Of a DNA stretch of 64,000 nucleotides, positions 29,302 through 38,620 are shown one piece after another. The notes beneath the pieces were generated by a model. The model saw only the letters and a program-made list of their open reading frames with translations. It made no database searches and was not told where the DNA came from. The position numbers and the translations under genes are program-made. The DNA is from Maricaulis sp965228215 (lineage in GTDB: Bacteria > Pseudomonadota > Alphaproteobacteria > Caulobacterales > Maricaulaceae). The stretch is from the NCBI GenBank assembly GCA_965228215.1, contig OZ245800.1, positions 1,922,001 to 1,986,000 on the forward strand, in the 5' to 3' direction. Position 1 is the stretch's first letter, and every line of letters starts with the position of its first letter.

Positions 29302-30078
29302 TCAGCCGAATTTGGCGAAGTCCGGGGCGCGGCGTTCCATGAAGGCGGTCGCGGCCTCGGCGAATTCTTCCGAGCGCAGGAGTTCGGCAAACATGCCGCC
29401 TTCCAGTCGGATGCGGTCGAACAGGTCCTCTTCCGGGCGTTTCATCAATTCCTTGGCCTTGCGCAGAGCGCCCGGTGCCTTGGCCGCCATGGTCGAGGCG
29501 GCGGCGCGAGCCTTGCCTTCCAGTGCGTCCGGCGCGGTCACGCCATTGATGAGGCCGTGCTTGTCGGCGGTGGCCGCATCCCAGGTCGAGCCGAGCATCA
29601 GGAGGTCTGCGGCAACGACGTGCCCGAATATGGACGGCATCATCTGGGAGGAGCCGAATTCCGGGGCCAGGGCGAGGTCGACAAAGGGTGTCTTGAACGT
29701 GGCGCGATCAGACGCATAGACGATGTCGCAATGCATCAGCATGGTCACGCCGATACCGATGGCGAGACCGTCCACGGCGGCCACAACCGGTTTCTTGGCG
29801 GTCGCCAGGGCGCGCATGAAATTCTCGACCGGCGGGGTGTCCTCGCCGCCGATATGGGGCGGGGCCTCCATGAAATCGACGATGTCATTGCCCGCCGTGA
29901 AAATTCCCTCGGTGCCCGTGATGATGAACACACGGGTCGACTTGTCCGCCTCTCCGTCTTCCAACGCATTCGCAGCGGCCGTGTACATGGCGCGCGTCAG
30001 GGCGTTCTTCTTGTCGGGGCGGTTGAAACGGATTGTGCGGATGCCGCCGGCATCCTCGACCAGAACCAGTTCGCTCAC
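29302..30078 (-). CDS. Enoyl-CoA hydratase/isomerase family protein
   Basis: 258 aa crotonase-fold enzyme. The oxyanion-hole segments are TAGNDIVDFM and AIGIGVTML, and a single catalytic glutamate is visible in LAPEFGSS. The other hydratase glutamate is replaced in GVTMLMHCD, which is the pattern of delta3-delta2 enoyl-CoA isomerases (PECI type), so isomerase is more likely than hydratase. GTG at 30078 with GGGAGG upstream is the better start than ATG at 30138. Confidence 0.85.
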   Translation of the reverse strand: MSELVLVEDAGGIRTIRFNRPDKKNALTRAMYTAAANALEDGEADKSTRVFIITGTEGIFTAGNDIVDFMEAPPHIGGEDTPPVENFMRALATAKKPVVAAVDGLAIGIGVTMLMHCDIVYASDRATFKTPFVDLALAPEFGSSQMMPSIFGHVVAADLLMLGSTWDAATADKHGLINGVTAPDALEGKARAAASTMAAKAPGALRKAKELMKRPEEDLFDRIRLEGGMFAELLRSEEFAEAATAFMERRAPDFAKFG

Positions 30079-30253
30079 GGGATCCTCCCTTGATGGCCTC
30101 TCGACGGGCCGTTCATCTCGGGCGTGAACATAGTTCATTTTCGCAAGGCTTGGCGAGCGAATTTACCTTTACGTATAGGGAAAGGTGGGGGTGTTCTGCG
30201 GCGCCGACGGTTTCCAGTTTCGGTGCAAAATCTAGCTCCCAAGTCTGGTCCAT

Positions 30254-30325
30254 CCCCCGCCCCCGGCCCAACCACCCATGAGGGTATCCTGTTCGGGTGG
30301 TTGGGCCGGGGGCGGGGGTCGGCAC
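30254..30325. repeat. Palindromic intergenic repeat, copy 2
   Basis: Perfect 24-base inverted repeat (30254-30277 against 30295-30318) with a 17-base loop. The whole unit is the reverse complement of copy 1 at 9201-9271, including the flanking GTGCCG. It lies between the start of the enoyl-CoA isomerase gene and the end of the MarR gene. Confidence 0.92.
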
Positions 30326-30357
30326 AGAATTCACCAAGAAAAGTTTGTCGTGGGGGT

Positions 30358-30789
30358 TTATCCCTCCGTCACCAGCCCCGTCAGAACCCGGTGCAGCGTG
30401 TCGCTGTCATCTTCGCCGAGCCGGTCTTCCAGCTCGGTGTTGAGCTCCTTGAGCACGTGGTCGGCGGTATCGCTCAGGGCGCGGCCTTTCTCGGTCAGCG
30501 AGACGAGGGCCGAGCGCTTGTCGTCCTTCGCGGCCACCTTGGTGACGAGGCCCAGGGCCGACATGCGATTGACCAGACCGGTTACGGCGGGAGGGTTCAA
30601 GGACAGCATGTCGCCGATCTCGCCCATGCGTCTTTCCCCCCGCCGGGCAAGCAGGAACAGGACAGCCGCCTGTGCCGAGGTGACACCGGCTTCCGATTTG
30701 AGACGGGCGTCCGCATCGCGATTGAGGCGGCGGGCGGCGATCTCGAGCAGGAGGAATAGCCGTCGGTCGACGGCGCGTACGCGAGCCAT
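30358..30789 (-). CDS. MarR-family transcriptional regulator
   Basis: 143 aa winged-helix regulator with VTSAQAAVLFLLARRGERRMGEIGDML, the recognition-helix region LNPPAVTGLVNRMSALGLV and the wing DDKRSALVSLTEKG, all typical of MarR. Ligand and target are not evident. It may control the enoyl-CoA isomerase gene downstream on the same strand, though the palindromic repeat and about 280 bases lie between. Confidence 0.87.
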   Translation of the reverse strand: MARVRAVDRRLFLLLEIAARRLNRDADARLKSEAGVTSAQAAVLFLLARRGERRMGEIGDMLSLNPPAVTGLVNRMSALGLVTKVAAKDDKRSALVSLTEKGRALSDTADHVLKELNTELEDRLGEDDSDTLHRVLTGLVTEG

Positions 30790-30946
30790 GGTCTTGAATT
30801 TGGTTTGATTCTACGGCGAAGGGGAGGGTGATGAGAGGCAGTCAGGCCCCGTGGCCATCTTGTCGCCATGCATCGCTGCGAGCCTGCTTCCTGCCCTATT
30901 CCCTACCCTATTCCCTGTGCGGCACGACGCATGCTAGACGACGATC

Positions 30947-31177
30947 ATGACCGATAATCCTTTTGATGCCGAGTTCACGGGCGAAGCCGTTCTGGAATAC
31001 GGCGATGCCGAGTTTGTCATTCTCAAACCGGGTGCCTACGTGACCTGCGCCGTGTCGGGTGAACAGATCCCGCTGGGCGATCTGCGCTACTGGAATGTCG
31101 ACGAACAGGAGGCCTACAAGGACTCCATCGCGGCCACCGCGCGCTGGCGCGAACTGAATGCGGAGCCCGGATCATGA
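30947..31177 (+). CDS. DUF2093 family protein
   Basis: 76 aa alphaproteobacterial protein of unknown function. The family core VLEYGDAEFVILKPGAYVTC followed by IPLGDLRYW and the QEAY segment is intact. It overlaps the start of the M23 peptidase gene by 4 bases (ATGA), so the two are translationally linked. Confidence 0.88.
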   Translation: MTDNPFDAEFTGEAVLEYGDAEFVILKPGAYVTCAVSGEQIPLGDLRYWNVDEQEAYKDSIAATARWRELNAEPGS

Positions 31178-32076
31178 TCACGCTCATCGCCGCCCTCGCG
31201 CTTCAGAACGCTGAACTCCCGGCCGAGCCGGACCCGATCGCCGACCTGATCGCTGCCAGCGATACAGCGGCGCTGGAGGCGCCGGACGCTAGCCATTTCT
31301 GCCGCGGCGACTTCATTGAAGGCAGTCTCATCGCCTGTAATTTCGGATCGGGCACGCGCGTCTCGCTGGGCGAGGTGAGCGTCGATGCCGACGCCGATGG
31401 CTGGGCACTCGTAGCCCTGCCGCGCCGGGCGCCGGATAGCTTGAACTTTCGGGTCGAACTGACCGGCCCGCAGGCGACTGACCCCGTCCTGATCGACGAG
31501 GTCCGCGAGATCACCTCGCGCGAATACAATCTCCAGCGCGTCGACGGCGTGCCACAGCGGACCGTGACGCCTGATGAATCCACCCTGCCGCGCCGCCAGC
31601 GCGAATACGCGCAGAAACAGGCAGCCTTCAACTCGACCTGGGACGGGCAGGGTTTCCTCGACGGTTTCATCCAGCCGTCCGACGGCATCACGACCGGCGT
31701 CTATGGATCGGCCCGTGTCTACAATGGCCGCGAGGGATCACCGCACTGGGGTCTCGACTGGGCCAATGAGGTCGGTACGCCTGTCGTCGCACCAGCCGGC
31801 GGCCTCGTGACGCTGGCAGAGCCGGACATGTTCTACGAGGGCGGTCTGATCTTCATCGATCACGGCCAGGGCCTCGTCAGTGCCTTCCTGCATCTGAGCG
31901 CGGTTCACGTGGAAGAGGGCGACATCATCGAACAGGGCACGCTGATCGGCGAGATCGGCGCCAGCGGCCGCGCCACCGGTCCGCACCTCGACTGGCGCGT
32001 GAAACTGCGCAACCAGTTCTACATCGACCCGGAAATGCTGCTGGAGCTCGACGTTTCGGGACTGCTGGCCGAGTAG
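31174..32076 (+). CDS. M23-family metallopeptidase, HxD variant
   Basis: 300 aa secreted or periplasmic LytM-type protein with a short N-terminal hydrophobic stretch. The zinc ligands H191 and D195 (HWGLDWA) and catalytic H240 (FLHLSAV) are present, but the final His-x-His motif reads H271-L-D273, so the second histidine is Asp. It may be weakly active, a different specificity, or a regulator of amidases. The pre-domain is beta-rich. Its stop abuts the stop of the convergent acyltransferase gene. Confidence 0.85.
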   Translation: MITLIAALALQNAELPAEPDPIADLIAASDTAALEAPDASHFCRGDFIEGSLIACNFGSGTRVSLGEVSVDADADGWALVALPRRAPDSLNFRVELTGPQATDPVLIDEVREITSREYNLQRVDGVPQRTVTPDESTLPRRQREYAQKQAAFNSTWDGQGFLDGFIQPSDGITTGVYGSARVYNGREGSPHWGLDWANEVGTPVVAPAGGLVTLAEPDMFYEGGLIFIDHGQGLVSAFLHLSAVHVEEGDIIEQGTLIGEIGASGRATGPHLDWRVKLRNQFYIDPEMLLELDVSGLLAE

Positions 32077-33030
32077 TCAGCCTTTCCGGTAGACGTCCTT
32101 GCCCCACCGTCGGTGGACCCAGAACCATTGTTCCGGGGCGTCCTTGATCACGCTTTCGGCCCAGCGATTGATACGTCCGACCGTCTCGATGATGGCGGCC
32201 GACTTGTCGGCCTGTTCGGCGATCTCGATCGGATCGTGAACGGTCACGCGGAAACGCACACCACCCAGGCGCCGGACCGAGATCGGGACGAGCGGGCAAC
32301 CATAGCGCATCGCCAGGCGGGTCGGGCCGGGAGCGGTCATGGTCGGGAAGCCGAAGAAGGGCGCCTCGACGCCGTCATTCATCTTCTGGTCGTTCATCAG
32401 CGCCACGGACTCGCCGGCCTTGAGTGAGGCCATGAGGGATTTGGCACCGTCGCCGCCCTTCGCGGTCATCAGTTTCACGCCGTAATCAGCGCGCTGTGAC
32501 TGGATACGCCGGTCGATCAGCGGATTGTTCGCCGGCCGGTAGGTGATGTGGCAGTTCAGGCCGGACTGCATGATCGCGGCGGCGGCCAGTTCCCAGTTGG
32601 ACTGGTGCATGGAAATGATCACCAGCGGCTGGCCGGCATCGCGGGCGGCTTCCAGGCGTTCCCGGCCGACAAATTCCACGCGTTCGTTGAAGAAGCCCGG
32701 ATCCGCGAAGTCCGCCATATTGGGCATTTCCGCGACCAGGCGGCCGAAACTGTCCCACATCCCGCCCAGCAGGCGTTCCAGCTCCGGGGCCTCCGCCTCG
32801 GGGAAACAGCGCTGCATATTGATGCGCGCAAGATTGTGGGTGGGCGTCATCGGGCCGAGCGCACGCATGAGGCCAGCGCCGCGATCGGAAGCCTTGTCGA
32901 TCCCGCCCATGCGGAAAATGGCCTCATAGGCATCCCAGGCCGCGGCTTCAAACCGCCAGCCGACCCGCGTGAGCGGTTTGGCATTGCGCTGGGCTTCGAT
33001 CATGGCGGGGGAGTTAGTCACGCTGGGCAT
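32077..33030 (-). CDS. LpxL/HtrB-type lysophospholipid acyltransferase
   Basis: 317 aa membrane-associated acyltransferase that likely adds a secondary acyl chain to lipid A. The HX4E motif is H142-QSNW-E147, followed by DQKMNDGVEAPFFG, typical of LpxL/LpxM. It is the last gene of the lipid A operon (DUF374, waaA, lpxK, this gene); the ATG at 33030 lies inside lpxK. A start at 33003 is also possible. Which acyl group it adds is not known. Confidence 0.87.
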   Translation of the reverse strand: MPSVTNSPAMIEAQRNAKPLTRVGWRFEAAAWDAYEAIFRMGGIDKASDRGAGLMRALGPMTPTHNLARINMQRCFPEAEAPELERLLGGMWDSFGRLVAEMPNMADFADPGFFNERVEFVGRERLEAARDAGQPLVIISMHQSNWELAAAAIMQSGLNCHITYRPANNPLIDRRIQSQRADYGVKLMTAKGGDGAKSLMASLKAGESVALMNDQKMNDGVEAPFFGFPTMTAPGPTRLAMRYGCPLVPISVRRLGGVRFRVTVHDPIEIAEQADKSAAIIETVGRINRWAESVIKDAPEQWFWVHRRWGKDVYRKG

Positions 33031-34024
33031 CGGCGTCCACTATGCGATGCAGGATGGCGTCGAGCGCAGCCGGATTGGCGAACTCGGCGCGCACCGGCCA
33101 GGCCTTGACCCTGGCCTGCATGTCCGGCGGCAGACGGACCCAGTCCTTTTCGGTGGTCACCAGGCTGGCTTCGTGCGCCTCGGCGAGTTTCACCAGGCGT
33201 TTCAGATCACCCTTCGTATAGGGATGGTGATCAGGGAATTGCGCGGTTTCCGAAAGACGGCCTCCGGCAGCCTGCAGGGCGTCAAAGACTTTCTGCGGAC
33301 GGCCGATACCGGCAAAGGCCACGAGGCGACCATGCGGTGGAGGTTCGGTCGGGGCGAGCCAGGCGTGCAGGACCGGGATTTCGAGGTCGGCCAGTCCGAG
33401 GCGTTCGTAATTGGGCACCTGGTCGGGCTGGGGCATCATCACGATCACCGCGTCGGCGCGTTCCAGCCCGCGCTGCACCGGTTCGCGCAAAGGCCCGGCG
33501 GGAAAGACCTGGCCGACACCCCAGCCGGTCTCGCCATCCACCACAACGAAGCTGACATGTTTGAGCAGGGTCGGGTTCTGGTGGCCGTCATCCATGACGA
33601 GGGCGCGGGCACCGTGCTCGACCGCCATGCGCGCGCCTTCCGGGCGATCCCGGCTGATCCAGACCGGTGCGCTGCGCGCCAGAAGAAGCGGTTCATCACC
33701 GACATCCTCGGCGCTGTGGATGGCCGGATTGACCTCCACCGGTCCCTTCATCTTGCCGCCATATCCCCGCGACAGGCCGTGCGCCGGCACGCCCATCTCG
33801 TCGAGCCGGCCGAGAATGGTCTGTGTCACCGGCGTCTTGCCGGTTCCGCCCATGGTCAGATTGCCGACACAGATCACCGGAATGCCTGCATCGACCGGTT
33901 CGGCGCGCCGGATACGCCGGGCCACGGCCCAGCGATAGATCAGGCTGAAGGGCCACAGGAGGGCCCGCAGCATGGAACCCGAGCCGCGCGCTTCGTCGTC
34001 CTGCCAGAAACGGGGTTCCCTCAT
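33014..34024 (-). CDS. lpxK: Tetraacyldisaccharide 4'-kinase LpxK
   Basis: 336 aa inner-membrane kinase that phosphorylates the 4' position of the lipid A disaccharide. The Walker A loop VGNLTMGGTGKTP is at about 53-65, with DDGHQNPTL, the family's catalytic DDGxQ motif, and an N-terminal membrane-associated helix. It overlaps waaA by 4 bases upstream and the acyltransferase gene downstream. Confidence 0.95.
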   Translation of the reverse strand: MREPRFWQDDEARGSGSMLRALLWPFSLIYRWAVARRIRRAEPVDAGIPVICVGNLTMGGTGKTPVTQTILGRLDEMGVPAHGLSRGYGGKMKGPVEVNPAIHSAEDVGDEPLLLARSAPVWISRDRPEGARMAVEHGARALVMDDGHQNPTLLKHVSFVVVDGETGWGVGQVFPAGPLREPVQRGLERADAVIVMMPQPDQVPNYERLGLADLEIPVLHAWLAPTEPPPHGRLVAFAGIGRPQKVFDALQAAGGRLSETAQFPDHHPYTKGDLKRLVKLAEAHEASLVTTEKDWVRLPPDMQARVKAWPVRAEFANPAALDAILHRIVDADAQRD

Positions 34025-35316
34025 TCACCGCTCTCCCGTACATCATCCTCGACAAGAAGACGGCTCAAAGCGTCCAGCGTCAAATCGAGCGCGCCACCGG
34101 ACGCGTCGCGGATGGCGGTTTCGGCATCCTCGTGGCGCGGTCCCTTGCCGTTCCAGATGTCGATCACGGCCTCGGAAATATCCAGGGCATCATCGACAAG
34201 CCGGACCGCCTTGCGGTCGACATAACAGGCGTAGAGATCCTCGAAACTCGCATAGTGCCGGCCGCTGATGACGGCGGCGCCGGCGCGCGTGGCCTCGATC
34301 GGATTATGCCCGCCGATCTTGCGGGCCAGGCTGCCTGCGATCAGGGCCGCCGGGGCAATCGAGAACCAGAGCGGCATTTCACCGAGCGTGTCGACCAGCC
34401 AGACCTGGTGTCCGGCCTGTGGCAATTCCATGCGCGAGCGCCGGGCACAGTCATAGCCGCGCGACCGCACGAGTTTCTCGACCGCGTCACCGCGTTCGGG
34501 ATGCCGGGGCGCGAGGATGAGCAATGCATCCGGATCCTGTTTCAGCACGAAGTCGTGGGCACTGAGAATGGTCGCTTCCTCGCCCTCATGGGTCGAGGCG
34601 GCCAGCCAGAGCTTGCGTCCTGTCGCGCTGACGCGCACACGGGCCAGCTCGTGCGGATCGGGATCCGCGGGCCGGGCTTCCAGCTTGAGATTGCCCGCGA
34701 GCGTGACCGGGCGTCCGATCAGGTCTTCCAGGCCTTCCTGGGTTCGGGCATCGGCCGCGCCGATCCAGTCGAAACAGGCCAGCAGCCAGCGCGCGGAATC
34801 CGGCCGGCCGCGCCAGCTGCGTAGGGATTTCTCGTTCATCCGAGCATTCACGAGAGCGAGCGGAATGCCGCGCAGCGCAGTTTCGATAATCAGATTTGGC
34901 CAGAGCTCGGATTCGGCGAACACGGCGAGATCCGGTTGCCAGTGATCGAGAAAACCGCGGGCCGCCGCGATCGTGTCGATGGGCACGAATTGATGACGGG
35001 CATTGGACGGCAGGCGGCGTTGCATCAGCTCGGCCGAGGTCAGGGTGCCGGTGGTGACCAGAAAATTGAGATCGGGGTGCAGCCCGGAGAGCTGGTCCAC
35101 GAGCGTTGCCAGCATGAGGCTTTCGCCGACACTGGCGCCATGCAGCCAGACCAGCCGGCCTTGCGGGCGCGGGTCCTGCGGGCGACCCAGACGTTCATGG
35201 CGGCGATCAGCATCTTCCTTGCCGCGGCGCGCGCGCCGGTCGAGCAGGAGCGGCATCAGGGGCGCGGTCAGCCGGGTCATGCCGCGATAGGCGGAGATGG
35301 CCGGCGGGAAGCTCAC
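34021..35316 (-). CDS. waaA: 3-deoxy-D-manno-octulosonic acid transferase WaaA (KdtA)
   Basis: 431 aa GT30 glycosyltransferase that adds Kdo to lipid A precursor. The catalytic-region LVWLHGASVGESLML is present, along with FAESELWPNLI and the C-terminal GT-B site GGHNPIEATRAGAAV. The start overlaps the DUF374 gene by 4 bases. Whether it adds one or two Kdo residues cannot be read from sequence. Confidence 0.95.
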   Translation of the reverse strand: MSFPPAISAYRGMTRLTAPLMPLLLDRRARRGKEDADRRHERLGRPQDPRPQGRLVWLHGASVGESLMLATLVDQLSGLHPDLNFLVTTGTLTSAELMQRRLPSNARHQFVPIDTIAAARGFLDHWQPDLAVFAESELWPNLIIETALRGIPLALVNARMNEKSLRSWRGRPDSARWLLACFDWIGAADARTQEGLEDLIGRPVTLAGNLKLEARPADPDPHELARVRVSATGRKLWLAASTHEGEEATILSAHDFVLKQDPDALLILAPRHPERGDAVEKLVRSRGYDCARRSRMELPQAGHQVWLVDTLGEMPLWFSIAPAALIAGSLARKIGGHNPIEATRAGAAVISGRHYASFEDLYACYVDRKAVRLVDDALDISEAVIDIWNGKGPRHEDAETAIRDASGGALDLTLDALSRLLVEDDVRESGE

Positions 35317-36092
35317 GAAGCGGCTCCCCGGTCGCGGACCTCCGGAGGCGTGCCGGCTGTGCCCGGACGCAGGCGTTCGGAGGGTTCGATAGGTTCGCAG
35401 CCCATCTCCTCGTCAGCTTCGCGGGTCATCGCGATGAGGCTGTTTTCCAGCTGCAGTCGCGCGGCCTCGAGCTCTTCGGGGCCGGCATCGCTGGCGACAT
35501 GGATCGGGTCGCCCCAGATGATCACGCCGCGGGTGAAGAATTGCGGGACACAGTGCCGGTCCCAGGCCTTGCGAATGATCCATTTGCGTTTGGTCGACCA
35601 GGTCACCGGGATCAGCGGCGCTCCGGTATCTCGAGCCATGCGGACGGCACCGAAACCGGCGCGGTAGCGCGGACCGCGCGGACCGTCGGGCGTCATGGCG
35701 CCGGACTGGCCGGCCTGGATGAGATTGACCATCTCGCGATAGGCCTGTTCTCCGCCCTTGTTCTTTTCCGGTTTGAGCGTGTTGCGGGACGAGCCGCGCA
35801 CCAGGTGGACCTTGTACCAGCGCACCAGCCGGTTCCCGATATCGCCCTCGCGCGAGCGCGAAGCCAGGAAATGCATCCGGTCGTAATGCTTGTACCAGGC
35901 CTGCAGTGCCATCAGCACGCGGCCATGCCAGATCGCACCGACGATCGGGGTCTCGTCTTTCCAGCACTGTTTGATGAATTCGTCATTGCGCACTTCCCAG
36001 CGGATCGAGCGGCGAACCGTCTCGATATAGACCAGTGCCAGGACGGCGATGATCTCCTGGAACCACGGCTGGGCGAGCAATTTCTTCAACAT
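35313..36092 (-). CDS. DUF374 lysophospholipid acyltransferase-like protein
   Basis: About 259 aa. It matches the DUF374 acyltransferase group found at the head of alphaproteobacterial lipid A operons: H56 in AIWHGRVL, DGPRG at 136-140 and GVIIWGDPI. The ATG at 36092 has GGGAAGG directly upstream and begins MLKKLLAQPW; a longer start at 36164 is disfavoured. Its substrate is unknown, though the operon points to lipid A or its precursors. Confidence 0.87.
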   Translation of the reverse strand: MLKKLLAQPWFQEIIAVLALVYIETVRRSIRWEVRNDEFIKQCWKDETPIVGAIWHGRVLMALQAWYKHYDRMHFLASRSREGDIGNRLVRWYKVHLVRGSSRNTLKPEKNKGGEQAYREMVNLIQAGQSGAMTPDGPRGPRYRAGFGAVRMARDTGAPLIPVTWSTKRKWIIRKAWDRHCVPQFFTRGVIIWGDPIHVASDAGPEELEAARLQLENSLIAMTREADEEMGCEPIEPSERLRPGTAGTPPEVRDRGAAS

Positions 36093-36196
36093 GACCTTCC
36101 CTAGCTCGCCCCGCTTGCAAAAAAAAGCAAGCGCGGCGCGCGGTTGCCTCATCGGCCTGAGCATCCTAAATGGCGCTCCAGCAAGAAAGAGACCGC

Positions 36197-36859
36197 ATGT
36201 CCTACGATCTCAGCAATCCCGCCGACCGGAAGCGGGCCTGGAATGATTATCTCTGGAAGGATCACGGCATCCTTCGCCAGCGCTTCCACAACATGCACGA
36301 AGTGGGCGGCGGGATGTGGCGTGCCAACCAGCCGTCGCCGGATCGTATCGCGGAACTGGCCGAACAGGGTTTCAAGACGATCCTGAACATTCGCGGTACC
36401 CAGCCAGGCGTCTGCTATTACGACCTCGAGAAAGAGGCCTGCGAGAAACACGGTATCGAGATGATCGACATGCCGTTCGGTTCACGCGAGGCGCCGTATC
36501 TCGACCGCATGGAACGCGCGTTCAAGATCTTCGAGTCGATCCAGTATCCGGCGCTCCTGCACTGCAAGTCCGGAGCGGACCGGGCCGGGCTGATCTCCGT
36601 GCTTTACCGCCTCGTGCACCTCAAGCTTCCCTACGAGGAAGCGATCGAACACCTGTCGCTGAAATATCTCCACGTGAAAGCCGGCAAGACCGGTGTGCTG
36701 GACTATTTCTTCGAGACCTATCGCGCCTACAACGAAGAGACACCGATCGACTTCGTGGACTGGGTCCGCACTGTCTATGACCGCGATGCGGTCCAGTCCG
36801 GATTCATGTCAACTTGGTGGGGTAACTTCCTGACAGAACGGGTGCTTCGCCGCGAATAG
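36197..36859 (+). CDS. Dual-specificity/tyrosine phosphatase family protein
   Basis: 220 aa protein with a complete Cys-based phosphatase loop, H122-C123-KSGAD-R129-AG, preceded by a general-acid-containing loop and NIRGTQ. No signal peptide is visible, so the protein is predicted cytoplasmic. It is divergent from the lipid A operon with about 100 bases between starts. Caulobacter CtpA is a phosphatase of this general family linked to envelope integrity and lipid A phosphates; homology to CtpA is my suggestion, not shown here. Confidence 0.83.
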   Translation: MSYDLSNPADRKRAWNDYLWKDHGILRQRFHNMHEVGGGMWRANQPSPDRIAELAEQGFKTILNIRGTQPGVCYYDLEKEACEKHGIEMIDMPFGSREAPYLDRMERAFKIFESIQYPALLHCKSGADRAGLISVLYRLVHLKLPYEEAIEHLSLKYLHVKAGKTGVLDYFFETYRAYNEETPIDFVDWVRTVYDRDAVQSGFMSTWWGNFLTERVLRRE

Positions 36860-36941
36860 CGAGCTAACTCTCTGGCGCATCTATATTTTATGACTGCGCC
36901 ACTCATCAGATATGACGACTCCTCGCGCGGATTCCGGGCAA

Positions 36942-36957
36942 GTTAACGAGTGTTAAC
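36942..36957. promoter_or_regulatory. Paired GTTAAC motif before the sensor kinase
   Basis: Two GTTAAC palindromes with four bases between, about 60 bases before the kinase start. TTAA pairs resemble CtrA sites, but CtrA prefers TTAA-N7-TTAA and here the gap is six, so assignment is tentative. Confidence 0.35.
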
Positions 36958-37012
36958 TACGTCTTGGCTGGGGTCCTGTTTTGAGGCTGAGACGCGATGA
37001 GGAGATCGTCTC

Positions 37013-38620
37013 ATGCCGAAACTGGCGATGAATGCGGGCCAGGCGAACGCGCGCCTGGACCAGCTGAATTTCCATCTCTCCCGGGAGACGTGCCAGGGAT
37101 TCCTGCAGGCTTTCGTGCGTGAGACTGCCGAGCTCTTCGACGCGGACCATTTCTTCATCGCCCGCAATCTTTCCACCGGTCACCGCCTGCGGACTCTTCA
37201 CGCATCCGCCAATGGCGAACTGGTCTCCAATTACGCTTTCGATTGCCAGGGCACGCCCTGCGAGGAAGTCCTGCGTACGCGGCTGTGCGTGTATGAGGAC
37301 AATGTCGGCAAGCTCTTCCCGGATGATTTCATGCTGGAGGAGATGGGCATCCGGGCCTGGGTCGGCATGCCGCTGCTGCAGGGTGCACAGGCTGTCGGGA
37401 TTGTCGTCGCCATGTTCCGCCGTCCGCTGAAGAATGCCGACGAACTGGTCGGTGTGCTCAATCACTACAAGCGCCGCCTCACCACGGACATGCTGACCGA
37501 TGAAGTGCATGAGCGCGCCGAACTGGCCATCAAGGGCACGTCGGACGGGATCTGGGACTGGTGCTTGCAGACCGACCAGATGTATCTGTCGGCCCGCTGC
37601 CGCCAATTGCTGGGCTACGAGCCCCGCGACATCACAGAACCCTCCGAGCGCATGCTGACGCTGATCCACCTGGACGACCGGGTGAGGCTGAGTGCTGCTC
37701 TCAAGGCGCACCAGGAGGCCGGCCGCCCGTTCGACCTGTCCGTCCGGCTGAAAGTGGTGGGCGGGAATTCACGCTGGTTCCGCATCCGCGGTGATGCCGT
37801 CCGGGATGCAGAGGGCACGGCTTTCCGCATGGTCGGAGCGCTGACGGATATCCACGACCTCGTGGAAGCGCGTCAGCAGGCCACCGAGGCCAGTCGCGCA
37901 AAGTCGAAATTCCTGGCCACGATGAGCCATGAAATCCGCACGCCGCTGAATGGTGTGCTGGGCATGTCGAGCCTGCTGGCCAGCACGGAGCTGGAGGATT
38001 CCCAGCGCGACATGGTCAAGCTGATCGAGGAATCCGGCCACGCCCTGCTGGACATTCTCAATGACATCCTCGACCTGGCAAACATCGAGTCCGGCCGGTT
38101 CGAGGTCGAGACCGCCAGCTATAATCCGAGCGATCTTCTGCAATCGGTGCTCGGTCCCTATCGCCTGAAAGCTGCCGAGAACGGTCTCAATCTCAATGTC
38201 GAGATCGATCCCTGTGCCCACACGACGATAGAGGGCGATCCCGCCCGCATCCGCCAGATTCTGTCCAACCTGATCTCGAATGCCGTGAAATTCACCGAGC
38301 GCGGCGAGATCCGTGTGCGCTGCCTGACCCATCAACTCCCCGACGGCCAGCACGAGATGCGCTACGAGATCGCGGATACCGGGATCGGCATGGACGAGGA
38401 ACTGGTCGCGCGGGTCTTCATGCCCTTCAGCCAGGGCGAGGCCGTCCTGGCCCGCAAGCATGGCGGCACGGGTCTCGGCCTGGCCATCGCCAAGAAGCTC
38501 GCGGAATTGATGGATGGCGATATCGCGGTTGAAAGTGCGCCGGGTTCCGGCTCGCTCTTCACCCTGACCCTGCCCGCAGCCCAGCCCGTGGACCTGGCCG
38601 GCCAGGCCGCGTCCCGCTAG
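37013..38620 (+). CDS. GAF-PAS sensor histidine kinase
   Basis: 535 aa soluble kinase: GAF domain (about 25-155), PAS domain (about 165-285), HisKA dimerisation domain with the phospho-acceptor H306 in ATMSHEIRTPLNGV, then HATPase with ILSNLISNAVKFTE, ADTGIGM and KHGGTGLGLAIAKKL. There is no membrane segment and no receiver domain, and no response regulator gene nearby, so its partner is unknown. The stop overlaps that of the convergent ABC gene in CTAG. Confidence 0.92.
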   Translation: MPKLAMNAGQANARLDQLNFHLSRETCQGFLQAFVRETAELFDADHFFIARNLSTGHRLRTLHASANGELVSNYAFDCQGTPCEEVLRTRLCVYEDNVGKLFPDDFMLEEMGIRAWVGMPLLQGAQAVGIVVAMFRRPLKNADELVGVLNHYKRRLTTDMLTDEVHERAELAIKGTSDGIWDWCLQTDQMYLSARCRQLLGYEPRDITEPSERMLTLIHLDDRVRLSAALKAHQEAGRPFDLSVRLKVVGGNSRWFRIRGDAVRDAEGTAFRMVGALTDIHDLVEARQQATEASRAKSKFLATMSHEIRTPLNGVLGMSSLLASTELEDSQRDMVKLIEESGHALLDILNDILDLANIESGRFEVETASYNPSDLLQSVLGPYRLKAAENGLNLNVEIDPCAHTTIEGDPARIRQILSNLISNAVKFTERGEIRVRCLTHQLPDGQHEMRYEIADTGIGMDEELVARVFMPFSQGEAVLARKHGGTGLGLAIAKKLAELMDGDIAVESAPGSGSLFTLTLPAAQPVDLAGQAASR

